Shown piece by piece: positions 8,293-15,640 of a stretch of 48,681 nt of DNA (position 1 is the stretch's first letter; each line of letters starts with the position of its first letter). Origin of the DNA: an uncultured Eubacteriales bacterium. GTDB lineage: Bacteria; Bacillota; Clostridia; Oscillospirales; Acutalibacteraceae. Under the pieces are notes generated by a model. It saw nothing but the letters and a program-made list of their open reading frames with translations, was not told the DNA's origin and searched no databases. The DNA is taken from NCBI GenBank assembly GCA_934636435.1, contig CAKUAQ010000012.1, positions 1 through 48,681 on the forward strand, written 5' to 3'. The translations under genes and the position numbers were made by a program.

Positions 8293-9488
8293 ACCGCACT
8301 CTCCCTGTTCTTATAGGTTTCCGCCAATGCCTTGAAGCGGGGCAGCGCCCCCTCGATGGTCTCCGGAGCAACGCAATAGGCGATCCGCACATAGCCGGGG
8401 CAGCCGAAATCGTCCCCCGGCACCAGCAGCAGCTCAAACTGCTTCGCCCGCTCGCAGAACGCATAGGCGTCCGGCTCCGGGGCTTGCACAAACAGATAAA
8501 ACGCCCCCGCCGGCGGGGTCACCGTATAGCCGTATGCGGTCAGCGCCGTATACAGCCGATCCCGATTCCGGCGATACACGGAAATATCCGGCAGCAGCCC
8601 CGCGCATTCTCCCACCGTATATTGCAGCAGGCTGGGAGCGCACACATAGCCCAGCGCCCGCCCGGCGCCGCACACCGCCGCATATACCGTCCGGGCATCC
8701 GCCGCCGCCGACGGCACGAAAATATAGCCGATCCGTTCCCCGGGCAGCGAAAAGGACTTGCTGTAGGAATAGCACACCAGCGTATTGGCGTACAGCGCCG
8801 GGATATAGGGCACCTCCCCATCATACGCCAGCTCCCGATAAGGCTCGTCCGCCAGAATATAGATGGGGTGCCTGTACGCCGCCTGTTTTTTCTCCAGCAT
8901 CGCCGCCAGTTCCCGCAAAATCTCCTCTGTATACACCGCCCCGGTGGGATTGTTGGGGGAATTGAGCAGCAGCACCCGGGTCTTTTCCGTCACCGCCCGC
9001 TCCAGCGCCGCCACATCCGGCTGAAAATCCCCCATCCGGCAGGGAACGGTGACAAACTCCGCCCCCGCCGTTTCCGCAAACACCCGGTATTCCGGAAAGA
9101 AGGGGGCGGGACAGATGACCCGCTCACCGGGGGTGATCAGCGCCTTCAGCGCAATGGTCAGAGACGCCGCCGCCCCGCAGGTGAGGTACAGGTCGTCCTT
9201 GTCCGCCGCCACCCCGAACCGCTGCCGGAGGACGGCGGTGATCGCCTCCCGCACCGCCGGGGCTCCGGGGGCGGAGGTATAGCCGTGGAGCGCCACCGGA
9301 TCGGTCTCCCGCACCAGCCGCTCCATCGCCGCCGTTACCGCCGCCGGGGCGGGGATGCTGGGGTTGCCGAGACTGAAATCAAACACGTTCTCCGTCCCGA
9401 TCTCCGCCCGCCGGCGGTTGCCGTATTCAAAGATTTCCCGAATCACCGAGCGATGCTTCCCCAGTTCCGCCATCCGCGCATTTGCCAT
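8289..9488 (-). CDS. pyridoxal-phosphate aminotransferase, class I/II (likely aromatic)
   Basis: Fold-type I aminotransferase; in this operon it most likely transaminates phenylpyruvate and 4-hydroxyphenylpyruvate to Phe and Tyr. From the chosen ATG at 9488 the protein has about 399 residues, with the usual marks: NSPNNPTGAVYTEEIL (cofactor/substrate region), ADEPYRELAYDG, and the PLP-lysine block SYSKSFSLPGERIGY. An upstream in-frame ATG at 9533 lies inside the leader terminator, so the inner ATG, which begins MANARMAELGKHRSVIRE as in relatives, is better. It is the first structural gene behind the attenuator. Aspartate aminotransferase activity is also possible; substrate specificity is inferred only from context. 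Confidence 0.88.
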   Translation of the reverse strand: MANARMAELGKHRSVIREIFEYGNRRRAEIGTENVFDFSLGNPSIPAPAAVTAAMERLVRETDPVALHGYTSAPGAPAVREAITAVLRQRFGVAADKDDLYLTCGAAASLTIALKALITPGERVICPAPFFPEYRVFAETAGAEFVTVPCRMGDFQPDVAALERAVTEKTRVLLLNSPNNPTGAVYTEEILRELAAMLEKKQAAYRHPIYILADEPYRELAYDGEVPYIPALYANTLVCYSYSKSFSLPGERIGYIFVPSAAADARTVYAAVCGAGRALGYVCAPSLLQYTVGECAGLLPDISVYRRNRDRLYTALTAYGYTVTPPAGAFYLFVQAPEPDAYAFCERAKQFELLLVPGDDFGCPGYVRIAYCVAPETIEGALPRFKALAETYKNRESAV

Positions 9489-9516
9489 ATCGTCATGCCC
9501 CCATCCACCTAAGGAT

Positions 9517-9569
9517 AAAAATAATACCCGCAACCGTCCCCCTGCAAAAAATGCATGAGCTGTTGCGGG
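9517..9569 (-). terminator. leader terminator (attenuator) of the aromatic operon
   Basis: On the minus strand CCCGCAAC (9562-9569) pairs perfectly with GTTGCGGG (9527-9534). A small internal hairpin TGCA/TGCA lies in the loop, and the T-rich tract TATTATTTTT (9517-9526) follows. It ends 28 bases before the aminotransferase start, so it can only be a conditional terminator of this operon. Its 5' arm can also pair with an upstream segment inside the leader reading frame (see the leader peptide entry). Confidence 0.8.
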
Positions 9570-9599
9570 CTGTCCGTACTATGTAAGGAAAGCAGCGGT

Positions 9600-9677
9600 T
9601 TACCGCTCCCCGGTGCACAGACAGTCCGTCGTATACAGATAAAATCGACCGTTCCGATACCCGAACAACCTGCTCAC
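9600..9677 (-). CDS. aromatic-rich leader peptide of the aro operon
   Basis: A 25-codon frame from GTG (9675-9677) to TAA (9600-9602), preceded by AGAGGAAAGG. An in-frame TTG three codons later is an alternative start with better spacing. The peptide contains FGYRNGRFYLY, so 5 of 11 consecutive codons are Phe or Tyr, matching the end products of the operon behind it. Downstream segments CTGT (9617-9620) and CGGG (9609-9612), in the last third of the frame, can pair with ACAG (9560-9563) and CCCG (9566-9569), the latter being part of the terminator arm. A ribosome stalled on the Phe/Tyr codons would leave this antiterminator free; one reaching the stop would cover it. This is classical attenuation logic; it is inferred, with no folding energies calculated. 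Confidence 0.72.
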   Translation of the reverse strand: MSRLFGYRNGRFYLYTTDCLCTGER

Positions 9678-9704
9678 CCTTTCCTCTGAGAATTCACGAT
9701 GGAT

Positions 9705-9733
9705 ATTCTACCCCCTTTTCCCCGATTTGTCAA
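9705..9733 (-). promoter_or_regulatory. sigma-A promoter of the aromatic operon
   Basis: On the minus strand TTGACA (9728-9733) and TAGAAT (9705-9710) are separated by exactly 17 bases. Transcription would start near 9698, giving a leader of about 210 bases before the aminotransferase. Confidence 0.85.
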
Positions 9734-9794
9734 GAAAAATCGCAAAATAATTTCGCACTTTTAAGCGATAAAGCAATTTCGGCATACGTACCGC

Positions 9795-9823
9795 TTGACA
9801 AGCGGCAGCGAACACCGTATAAT
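9795..9823 (+). promoter_or_regulatory. consensus sigma-A promoter for the SGNH hydrolase gene
   Basis: TTGACA (9795-9800), a 17-base spacer and TATAAT (9818-9823): a perfect consensus, divergent from the aromatic operon promoter about 60 bases away. The ribosome site AGAGGGAGG lies at 9864-9872. Confidence 0.85.
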
Positions 9824-9879
9824 GAACCGCATAACCACCTGTCCGGCAGACGGCGGGCACATAAGAGGGAGGCTCTACA

Positions 9880-10503
9880 ATGCAATTGGGAAGAACGCTG
9901 ATTTTGGGTGACAGCTACTCGACCTTTACCGGGTTTATTCCCGACGGGTTTCATGCCTGGTACCCGCAGGCCGCCGATAACGACGTGCAGCGGGTGGAGG
10001 ATACCTGGTGGTACGGGCTGTTTGACGACCGCGACAACATACTGGTGCGCAACGACAGCTTTTCCGGCGCCACCGTGTGCAACACCGTCCGTCCGGAGCT
10101 GTCCGTGGACACCTCGTTTGTGTCCCGGCTGCAGACATTGATCACCGGAGGGTTCTTTATCAAAAGCCCGGTGGACACGGTGCTGGTCTTCGGTGGGACC
10201 AATGACTACTGGACCAATGCCCCGGTGGGACAATTCCGGACCGCCCCTTTCACCGAGCAAGACCTGCTGGCCTTCATACCGGCTTGCTGCGCCATCGCCG
10301 CACAGCTGGCGGAAAATGCCCCGACAGCCAAAGTCTGCTGGCTCATCAATACGGAGCTGGGGACAGACTATTCCGCCGGCATCCGGCAAGCCGCTGCTCA
10401 TTACGACCAGGCCTGTCTCGCTTTTCCCCACATCGACAAGCAGGCAGGTCACCCCAGCGTACAGGGGATGGCGGAGATCGCCGCAGCGATACGGGCATTC
10501 TGA
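9880..10503 (+). CDS. SGNH/GDSL-family hydrolase
   Basis: A single-domain 207-residue SGNH hydrolase, a family of esterases, lipases and carbohydrate de-esterases. Block I is LILGDSYSTF near residues 7-16 with the nucleophilic serine; block III is FGGTNDYW near 105-112 with the oxyanion asparagine; block V is GHPSVQGMAEIA near the C terminus with the catalytic His, although the usual aspartate just before it is less obvious (the sequence reads HIDKQAGHPS). There is no signal peptide, so it is probably cytoplasmic. It has its own strong promoter and terminator and is monocistronic. The natural substrate is unknown; a sugar or cell-wall acetyl ester is one possibility. Confidence 0.85.
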   Translation: MQLGRTLILGDSYSTFTGFIPDGFHAWYPQAADNDVQRVEDTWWYGLFDDRDNILVRNDSFSGATVCNTVRPELSVDTSFVSRLQTLITGGFFIKSPVDTVLVFGGTNDYWTNAPVGQFRTAPFTEQDLLAFIPACCAIAAQLAENAPTAKVCWLINTELGTDYSAGIRQAAAHYDQACLAFPHIDKQAGHPSVQGMAEIAAAIRAF

Positions 10504-10606
10504 CCGATCGTTTGCCCGCTCCTAATGTCCGGGCGGCGTGTAAGCGTCTGACGGAACCCTCCCCATAGACAGACACCCCCCGCCCCCGATGTCGCAACCC
10601 ATGGAT

Positions 10607-10640
10607 AAGAACCCCCGGCCGTGCCGGGGGTTCTTATTAT
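10607..10640 (+). terminator. intrinsic terminator after the SGNH gene
   Basis: AAGAACCCCCGGC (10607-10619) pairs with GCCGGGGGTTCTT (10623-10635) around a CGT loop, then ATTAT. A 13-bp perfect stem about 100 bases after the stop codon. Confidence 0.85.
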
Positions 10641-10642
10641 AA

Positions 10643-10675
10643 AAAACCAACCGGAAGGTTTTTACACCTTCCGGT
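10643..10675 (-). terminator. intrinsic terminator of spoIIID
   Basis: ACCGGAAGG (10650-10658) pairs with CCTTCCGGT (10667-10675). On the minus strand the hairpin is followed by TTGGTTTTTT, a terminator serving the spoIIID transcript. Confidence 0.75.
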
Positions 10676-10709
10676 CACATACCGTCCGCATTTCTCCGCC
10701 AGAAGCATC

Positions 10710-10727
10710 CCGCCGATGCATCGGCGG
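10710..10727. other. perfect 18-bp palindrome between spoIIID and its terminator
   Basis: CCGCCGATGCATCGGCGG is a perfect inverted repeat, followed on the plus strand by a pyrimidine/T tract (CTTTTCTTTTC). It may be a plus-strand back-up terminator or a protein-binding palindrome; the sequence does not decide. Confidence 0.5.
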
Positions 10728-10776
10728 CTTTTCTTTTCTGTATTCCGTTTATGCCCGCGACATCCGGCGGGGGCTG

Positions 10777-11025
10777 TTACTCACCCTTGTATTTGCGCCG
10801 GGTGGCCATGCCGCCCCGGATATGCCGCTGTGCCTTGTTGACCTCCAGCACATGGCGCACCGCTCCGTACAGCTGCGGATTCACCGCCCGCAACCGCTCG
10901 GCCACGTCCTTATGCACCGTGCTCTTGCTGATATGAAACTGCTTGGCGGCAGCGCGGACGGTGGTCCGGTTTTCCAGTATGTACTCCCCCAGCTCGATGG
11001 CTCGATCCTCTACGGCCCCTTTCAT
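10777..11025 (-). CDS. spoIIID: stage III sporulation protein D (transcription regulator)
   Basis: Small DNA-binding regulator that adjusts the sigma-E regulon in the mother cell. The helix-turn-helix reads TTVRAAAKQFHISKSTVHKDV, followed by RHIRGGMATRRKYK, both typical of SpoIIID. The chosen ATG at 11025 gives 82 residues and puts the TVR of the helix-turn-helix at the same distance from the N terminus as in Bacillus subtilis SpoIIID; GGTGAT lies just upstream. An upstream ATG at 11043 is in frame but has no ribosome site. Its presence says the organism probably forms endospores. It lies 105 bases after the histidine kinase gene. Confidence 0.93.
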   Translation of the reverse strand: MKGAVEDRAIELGEYILENRTTVRAAAKQFHISKSTVHKDVAERLRAVNPQLYGAVRHVLEVNKAQRHIRGGMATRRKYKGE

Positions 11026-11130
11026 CTTCATCACCCCATACATGTAGTTTGTACACTATATGAGGCGACAGGCGGATTTATGCCATCGGCGCAGGGGGAT
11101 TCCGCTTTTGCCGCAACGGCGGGCGACGGT

Positions 11131-12375
11131 TCACAGCGGCAGGGTGACCGTCACACAAAAATCCATACCGCGCTCTGTCGTCGCCCGGATGGTTCCGCCG
11201 TGCTCATCGACGATGGCCTTGGCGATGGACAGCCCGATCCCATGGCCGCCGGTCTCGGAATTGCGGGAAGCGTCGGCACGGTAAAACCGGTCGAACACAT
11301 GGGGCAGCTCCTTTTCACCGATCACCGTTTCGGTGGTATTGAATACCGTCAGAACCGCCTGCTTTTTGCCCCGAGTCAACTCCAGCGTGACAATACCGCC
11401 GTCGGGTGCGTATTTGACGGCATTCTGAAGCAGCACACAGACCAGCCGCCGCATCGCCTCCGGCACGCCGCGGCCGGTGATCCGGGGCTCCGTATGCACG
11501 GAAAAGGCTATATGTTTTGCGGCCGCCAGCGTCCGGAATGTCTCCGCCTCCTCCGCCACAATGTCCGACAGGGGCATAGGCACCTTGGGCAGCTTTTGTC
11601 CCGCCTCCTCCATTTTGGACAGATAGACCAGGCTGTTCGTCAGCTCACACAGGCGGGCGGTCTGATTCCGAATCTCCCGCAGTTCTTCTCTTTCTCCGTC
11701 GCATTCCAGCAGATCCACATTGGCGTTGATGATGGTGAGCGGCGTTTTGATCTCATGTCCCGCATCCGAAATAAACCGCTTTTGCTTTGCGTAGCTTTCG
11801 ACGATCGGGCGCACGATCCGGCCCGACGCCAGCAGAAACGCCACAAACACCACCACACATCCGAAAATGCCCACCCCGAGACTGATCCAGAGAAAAGTAT
11901 AGAAGGTATCCAGCTTTCGCCCGCAGTCCAAAAAAATGATGCTCGTCCGGCTGCCGCCGCCGGTCCGCAGAAACCGAAAGCCACCGATAAAGCCCCGTTT
12001 TTTCGTCCCGGCAATGGCTTTCTGAATGTACCCTTTCACCGACCCGCTGTCCACGGAAATGATCCTGGACAGATCGGATTCCTGGATCTCGCCGTTCTCA
12101 TTCACGGTGACGGTGAAATACCGGGATTCATACGGCACCTCCGGGGACATCCCCCGGGGCAAAAGGCCGTCCTTCTGTCCGTCCGGCTTTTCCGGCGGCG
12201 GGGACGCATCCTTTGGCCGCCCATCCATCTGCGAAAGCATATCCAGCACCGCATCGCTCTCCCGGACGACCGTTGAATAGTTTACAAGATTCATGATCAG
12301 CACAAGCACCGCCATGAGCAGCAGCATGGACACGGTAGCCAGTGCGGTGAATTTCCGTTTCAGCTTACGAATCAT
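11131..12375 (-). CDS. membrane sensor histidine kinase
   Basis: 414-residue sensor of the HisKA/HATPase_c type. An N-terminal membrane segment (about 12-32) is followed by an extracellular loop of about 125 residues containing a proline-rich stretch (PPPEKPDG), then a second membrane segment (about 165-188). The H-box FISDAGHEIKTPLT near 201-214 carries the phospho-accepting histidine; the N-box is QNAVKYAPDG and the G-box GGHGIGLSIAKAI. It overlaps the response regulator gene by 11 bases and forms a pair with it. The signal sensed is unknown. Confidence 0.92.
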   Translation of the reverse strand: MIRKLKRKFTALATVSMLLLMAVLVLIMNLVNYSTVVRESDAVLDMLSQMDGRPKDASPPPEKPDGQKDGLLPRGMSPEVPYESRYFTVTVNENGEIQESDLSRIISVDSGSVKGYIQKAIAGTKKRGFIGGFRFLRTGGGSRTSIIFLDCGRKLDTFYTFLWISLGVGIFGCVVVFVAFLLASGRIVRPIVESYAKQKRFISDAGHEIKTPLTIINANVDLLECDGEREELREIRNQTARLCELTNSLVYLSKMEEAGQKLPKVPMPLSDIVAEEAETFRTLAAAKHIAFSVHTEPRITGRGVPEAMRRLVCVLLQNAVKYAPDGGIVTLELTRGKKQAVLTVFNTTETVIGEKELPHVFDRFYRADASRNSETGGHGIGLSIAKAIVDEHGGTIRATTERGMDFCVTVTLPL

Positions 12376-13042
12376 GGCAATCCTCCAGAGAATACCCGGC
12401 GTTGCGGGAGGCCTTTATCTCTATATCGGCGCGAAGAGCGTGGAGCTTCTTCCGCAGATAGGAGATGTACACCCACACCACATGGAGCTCCGCCTCGCTG
12501 TCGTATCCCCAGATCTTTTCCATAAACCGCTCGGTCGGGAGAATGTGCCGGGGATTGGCCATCAGCATTTCCATCATCTGATATTCCTTGTTGGCCAGGC
12601 GAAAACTGCCCGTGGGAGATGAAAGCTCAAAGGTGGCGCGGTCCAGAGTCACATTCCCCACCGTCAGATTTGTATCCGTCTCCGTTCTGCTGCGCGTGAG
12701 GGCGCGGATGCGGGCGAACAGCTCCCGTGTATCAAAGGGCTTGGGCAGATAATCGTTCGCGCCGCTGTCCAGTCCCAGCACCCGGTCCTCGATCTCCGAC
12801 TTTGCCGTAAGCAGCAGAACCGGCACCGGGTTGCCCGCCCCACGGATTCTTTTCAGCACCGTGATCCCGTCCATCTTCGGCATCATGATATCCAGCACCG
12901 CCGCGTCGTATTCCACCGCCTCCAGATAGGTGAGCGCTTCCTCCCCATCGTATACCGCATCCACCGCATAGTGGTTTTTTTCAAAGATTTTCACCATCGC
13001 TCTGGACAGCGCTTTTTCATCCTCCGCAAACAGAATACGCAT
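12365..13042 (-). CDS. OmpR-family response regulator
   Basis: Receiver domain (about 1-115) plus winged-helix DNA-binding domain (about 125-222). Acidic residues in FAEDE near 5-9, the phospho-acceptor aspartate in AVLDIMMPKMDG near 48-59 and the conserved lysine in LPKPFD near 100 are all present. The wing region RFMEKIWGYD...VWVYISYLRKKL is typical. ATG at 13042 has AAAGGGGG 7 bases upstream; the frame opens seven codons earlier but without a site. First gene of the two-component operon. Its own promoter carries direct repeats that could be its binding sites. Confidence 0.94.
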   Translation of the reverse strand: MRILFAEDEKALSRAMVKIFEKNHYAVDAVYDGEEALTYLEAVEYDAAVLDIMMPKMDGITVLKRIRGAGNPVPVLLLTAKSEIEDRVLGLDSGANDYLPKPFDTRELFARIRALTRSRTETDTNLTVGNVTLDRATFELSSPTGSFRLANKEYQMMEMLMANPRHILPTERFMEKIWGYDSEAELHVVWVYISYLRKKLHALRADIEIKASRNAGYSLEDCHDS

Positions 13043-13066
13043 AGAACATCCCCCTTTCACCATTTG

Positions 13067-13099
13067 AGTATAGGCGCGTTAGCTTAAATAGAGTTAAAA
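13067..13099 (-). promoter_or_regulatory. putative autoregulated promoter of the two-component operon
   Basis: On the minus strand TATACT (13067-13072) is a good -10, but the -35 position has no consensus. Instead the direct repeat TTTTAACT (13092-13099) and TTTAAGCT (13081-13088) are 11 bases apart over the -35 region, the layout of tandem OmpR-type regulator half-sites. Confidence 0.5.
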
Positions 13100-13136
13100 T
13101 GTAGGCCACACAGCGGTAAAAACAGCCGCCGCAGCG

Positions 13137-13174
13137 AAAAAAGAGCAGTCCCCGAAAAGAGACTGCTCTTTTTT
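13137..13174. terminator. strong bidirectional terminator
   Basis: AAAAAAGAGCAGTC (13137-13150) pairs with GACTGCTCTTTTTT (13161-13174). It ends the minus-strand vitamin B6/lipid gene group just after the ECF gene and separates it from the two-component operon. Confidence 0.9.
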
Positions 13175-13176
13175 AC

Positions 13177-13686
13177 TTACAGCGCTTGCAGCCGGTTCTT
13201 CAGCTTTGCCCGATCCATGGCCAGCGCCAGCAGCACATACATGACACCGCCCGCCGCCTCCTGAATGAGGTTCGGCAGAATCTCCACCACCGCCGAGGCG
13301 GGGGTGTACAGCAGGCAGGCCGCCACGAAATAGCCGGCGATGCCGATGACCCCGGCGATCACGGTGGCGATGTAATTACGGCGGCACAGCAGCCGGTCGT
13401 TCTTCACCGTAAAGGGCAGCACCATCAGCGCCTTGATGACCGCCGTAAAGGGCGCCCACAGCAGCGAGCCGGACAGGATATCCGCCAGCGCACCGCCCAC
13501 CGCTGCCGCCGCCATCGCATAGGGCAGCGGCAGCATAGACGCGGCTATGTAAATCATCGTATCGCCCAAGTGAATATATCCCTCGTTCAGCCCGGTGGGA
13601 ATATGCAGCACATAGGCCGTCACCACCATAATGAGCGCAGCGAACAGGGCAGACAGCACAATGAGGACAAGCGGTTTCTTTTTCAT
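13177..13686 (-). CDS. ECF transporter S component, likely vitamin B6 related
   Basis: Small integral membrane protein (169 aa) with about five or six hydrophobic segments, starting MKKKPLVLIVLSALFAALIM. It has the ECF substrate-binding-subunit features: a short basic N terminus, a loop GYIHLGDTMIYIAASMLPLPYA, the AAVGGALADILSG motif and WAPFTAVIKAL. It would capture a vitamin and use shared EcfA/T energising proteins, not seen here. Overlap by four bases (ATGA) with a pyridoxal kinase gene suggests uptake of a B6 vitamer that the kinase then traps by phosphorylation. The substrate is inferred from context only. Confidence 0.8.
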   Translation of the reverse strand: MKKKPLVLIVLSALFAALIMVVTAYVLHIPTGLNEGYIHLGDTMIYIAASMLPLPYAMAAAAVGGALADILSGSLLWAPFTAVIKALMVLPFTVKNDRLLCRRNYIATVIAGVIGIAGYFVAACLLYTPASAVVEILPNLIQEAAGGVMYVLLALAMDRAKLKNRLQAL

Positions 13687-14579
13687 AGAGATTCTCCTTT
13701 CGCTAACGCGGGTAAAAATGGTTCAAATACCACGCCATCCTGCTCCGGTGCCTGCAAGGACGCCGTGCAGACCAGCGCTGTATACACAAAATCGGCTGCC
13801 CGGCGCACGGCATCCACCGCCGTTTGCCCTTGCAGCAAGCTGCCGCACAGCACCGCCGAAAACACATCCCCGGTGCCGGCAAAATTGCGGTTCACCCGTC
13901 GGGAGGACACCGCCGTCCCCTCCGGATGCTCCCGGTCGATGATAAGATTGGCTACCGTGCCGTTATCCTGCGGCACACCGGTGATCACCACCGTATCGCA
14001 GCCCAGCGTCCGCAGCCGGGCACCCACCCGGCACAGCGCCGCCAGCTGCTCCGCCGGGGGCAGCGCCGTCACGGCGTCATAATCCGTACCGGTGAGCAGA
14101 CACGCCTCCGTCACATTGGGAGTACAGACGGCGGCCAGCGCCACCAGCCGTTTCATCGCCTCCACCAACGCCGGGGTACAGGTAGCGTACAGCCGCCCGT
14201 GATCCGCCATCGCCGGGTCTACCAGACACAAAGTGCCTGCCGTCATCTGGCGCAGCAGGAAGGGTTCCAGCAACGCTGCCTGCCGGGGTGCCCCCAAAAA
14301 GCCGGTATATACCGCCTCAAATTCCAGCCCCAACCGCTCCCAGTGGGCAAGATACGCCGGCAGATCCTCGGTCATATCCCGGATATAGGGGGCGGGATAA
14401 CCGGTGTGGGCGCTGAGCAGCATGGTCGGCACCGGGCAAACCTGAAGGCCCATCGCCGACAGGATGGGCAGCGCCACCGTCAGCGAACAGCGACCAAAGC
14501 CGGACAGATCGTTGACCGCCGCCACCCGTTTCACCCGGGGGGGCTGCCTCTCCGGAGCCGATCTCTTCAGCGTATCCAT
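13683..14579 (-). CDS. pdxY: pyridoxal/pyridoxamine kinase
   Basis: Ribokinase-fold kinase of 298 residues that phosphorylates B6 vitamers with ATP. VAAVNDLSGFGRCSLTVALP near residues 20-39 is the substrate-side motif typical of this Firmicutes group. HTGYPAPYIRDM, VDPAMADHGRLY and PNVTEACLLTG follow, and the anion hole with catalytic aspartate is NFAGTGDVFSAVL near 235-247. It overlaps gpsA upstream by 13 bases and the ECF gene downstream by four. Gene symbol follows the pyridoxal kinase family; pdxK would be equally fair. Confidence 0.87.
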   Translation of the reverse strand: MDTLKRSAPERQPPRVKRVAAVNDLSGFGRCSLTVALPILSAMGLQVCPVPTMLLSAHTGYPAPYIRDMTEDLPAYLAHWERLGLEFEAVYTGFLGAPRQAALLEPFLLRQMTAGTLCLVDPAMADHGRLYATCTPALVEAMKRLVALAAVCTPNVTEACLLTGTDYDAVTALPPAEQLAALCRVGARLRTLGCDTVVITGVPQDNGTVANLIIDREHPEGTAVSSRRVNRNFAGTGDVFSAVLCGSLLQGQTAVDAVRRAADFVYTALVCTASLQAPEQDGVVFEPFLPALAKGESL

Positions 14580-15571
14580 ATTTTCTCACTTTCATAGCAC
14601 AGAGGGCGATCAAACAGAGCTTTCACTGCCGCCCGCGGCTCCTGTCCCTCGTAGCAGATGCGGCAGCACTGCTCCATGATGGGCATCTCCACCCCCTGCT
14701 GCCGCGCCAGCTCCACCGCCGGACGGACGGTGCAATAGCCCTCCACCGTGCCGACCAGCCGGATGGCTTCCTCCACCGGCACGCCCTGTCCAATGAGGAT
14801 GCCTGCCCTCCGGTTGCGGGAGTGCATACTGCCGCAGGTCACCATCAGATCGCCCATCCCGCTCAGTCCCGCAAAGGTGCGCTCCTGCGCCCCCAAGCTG
14901 ACCCCCAGCCGGGCGATCTCCACCAGACCACGGGTCATCAGCGCCGCCTTGGCGTTATCTCCCAGATCCAGCCCGTCCAGAATCCCCGCCGCCAGCGCGA
15001 TGGGGTTTTTGAGGGCGCCGCCCAGCTCCACCCCGGTCACATCCTCGTTCACATACAGCCGAAAATAGGTGCGGCTGAGCCGATGCTGCACCCATTCGGC
15101 GGCTGCCGGATCCGTGGAGCTGACGGTGACGGTCGTGGGCATTTGCCGGGCAACCTCCTCCGCATGGGAGGGACCGGACAGCACCACCACCGGGCAATCG
15201 GGCAGCTCCTCCGCCAGCACGGCGGAAAAGCGCTTATGGGTGCCCTCCTCCAGTCCCTTGCCGGCATTGACCACCACAGTGCCGGGACGGATATGCGCCC
15301 GCAGCCGCCGCGCCGTCTGGCGGATGGCAAAGGAGGGCACCGCCAAAATCACCAGCTCCGCCTGCGCCGCCACCGCCAGATCGGTGGTCAGTGCCAACCC
15401 CTCCGGCAGCGACACGCCCGGCAGACAGCGGCGGTTCTCGTTATGCAGCCGCAACAGGCTGACCTCCTCCTCGGAGAAAGACCAGACCGTCACCGGATGG
15501 CTCTCGTCCATCGCCACCATCGACAGCGCCAGACCCCAGCCGCCGGCACCCAACACAACGGTATTTCCCAT
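14567..15571 (-). CDS. gpsA: glycerol-3-phosphate dehydrogenase [NAD(P)+]
   Basis: Reduces dihydroxyacetone phosphate to sn-glycerol 3-phosphate, the backbone for phospholipids. The start at 15571 (MGNTVVLGAGGWGLAL) has AAAGGAG 7 bases upstream and puts the Rossmann glycine motif at the N terminus as in the family; an upstream in-frame ATG at 15601 is discarded. Later motifs: NAGKGLEEGTHKRFS, LSGPSHAEEV, the catalytic lysine region GGALKNPIALAAGI and GLSGMGDLMVTC. About 334 residues, normal length. It lies just downstream of plsY, which uses its product. Confidence 0.95.
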   Translation of the reverse strand: MGNTVVLGAGGWGLALSMVAMDESHPVTVWSFSEEEVSLLRLHNENRRCLPGVSLPEGLALTTDLAVAAQAELVILAVPSFAIRQTARRLRAHIRPGTVVVNAGKGLEEGTHKRFSAVLAEELPDCPVVVLSGPSHAEEVARQMPTTVTVSSTDPAAAEWVQHRLSRTYFRLYVNEDVTGVELGGALKNPIALAAGILDGLDLGDNAKAALMTRGLVEIARLGVSLGAQERTFAGLSGMGDLMVTCGSMHSRNRRAGILIGQGVPVEEAIRLVGTVEGYCTVRPAVELARQQGVEMPIMEQCCRICYEGQEPRAAVKALFDRPLCYESEKIWIR

Positions 15572-15617
15572 ACGATCGCTCCTTTCTGCGGAATTGATCA
15601 TTTAATACGGTAAAGTT

Positions 15618-15638
15618 CAGCAAAGCTACGCTTTGCTG
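15618..15638. other. hairpin between plsY and gpsA
   Basis: CAGCAAAGC (15618-15626) and GCTTTGCTG (15630-15638) form a 9-bp perfect stem with a 3-base loop in the 69-base gap. There is no T tract, so it is more likely an mRNA processing or stability element than a terminator. Confidence 0.45.
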
Positions 15639-15640
15639 CA

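Noticed and set aside
9489..9700. T-box riboswitch upstream of the aromatic operon
   Set aside because: I looked for the T-box antiterminator core and a specifier loop and found neither; the leader frame plus terminator explain the region better.
10710..10727. The 18-bp palindrome as a mobile element end
   Set aside because: No second copy, no transposase and no duplicated flanks nearby; it more likely belongs to the termination region.
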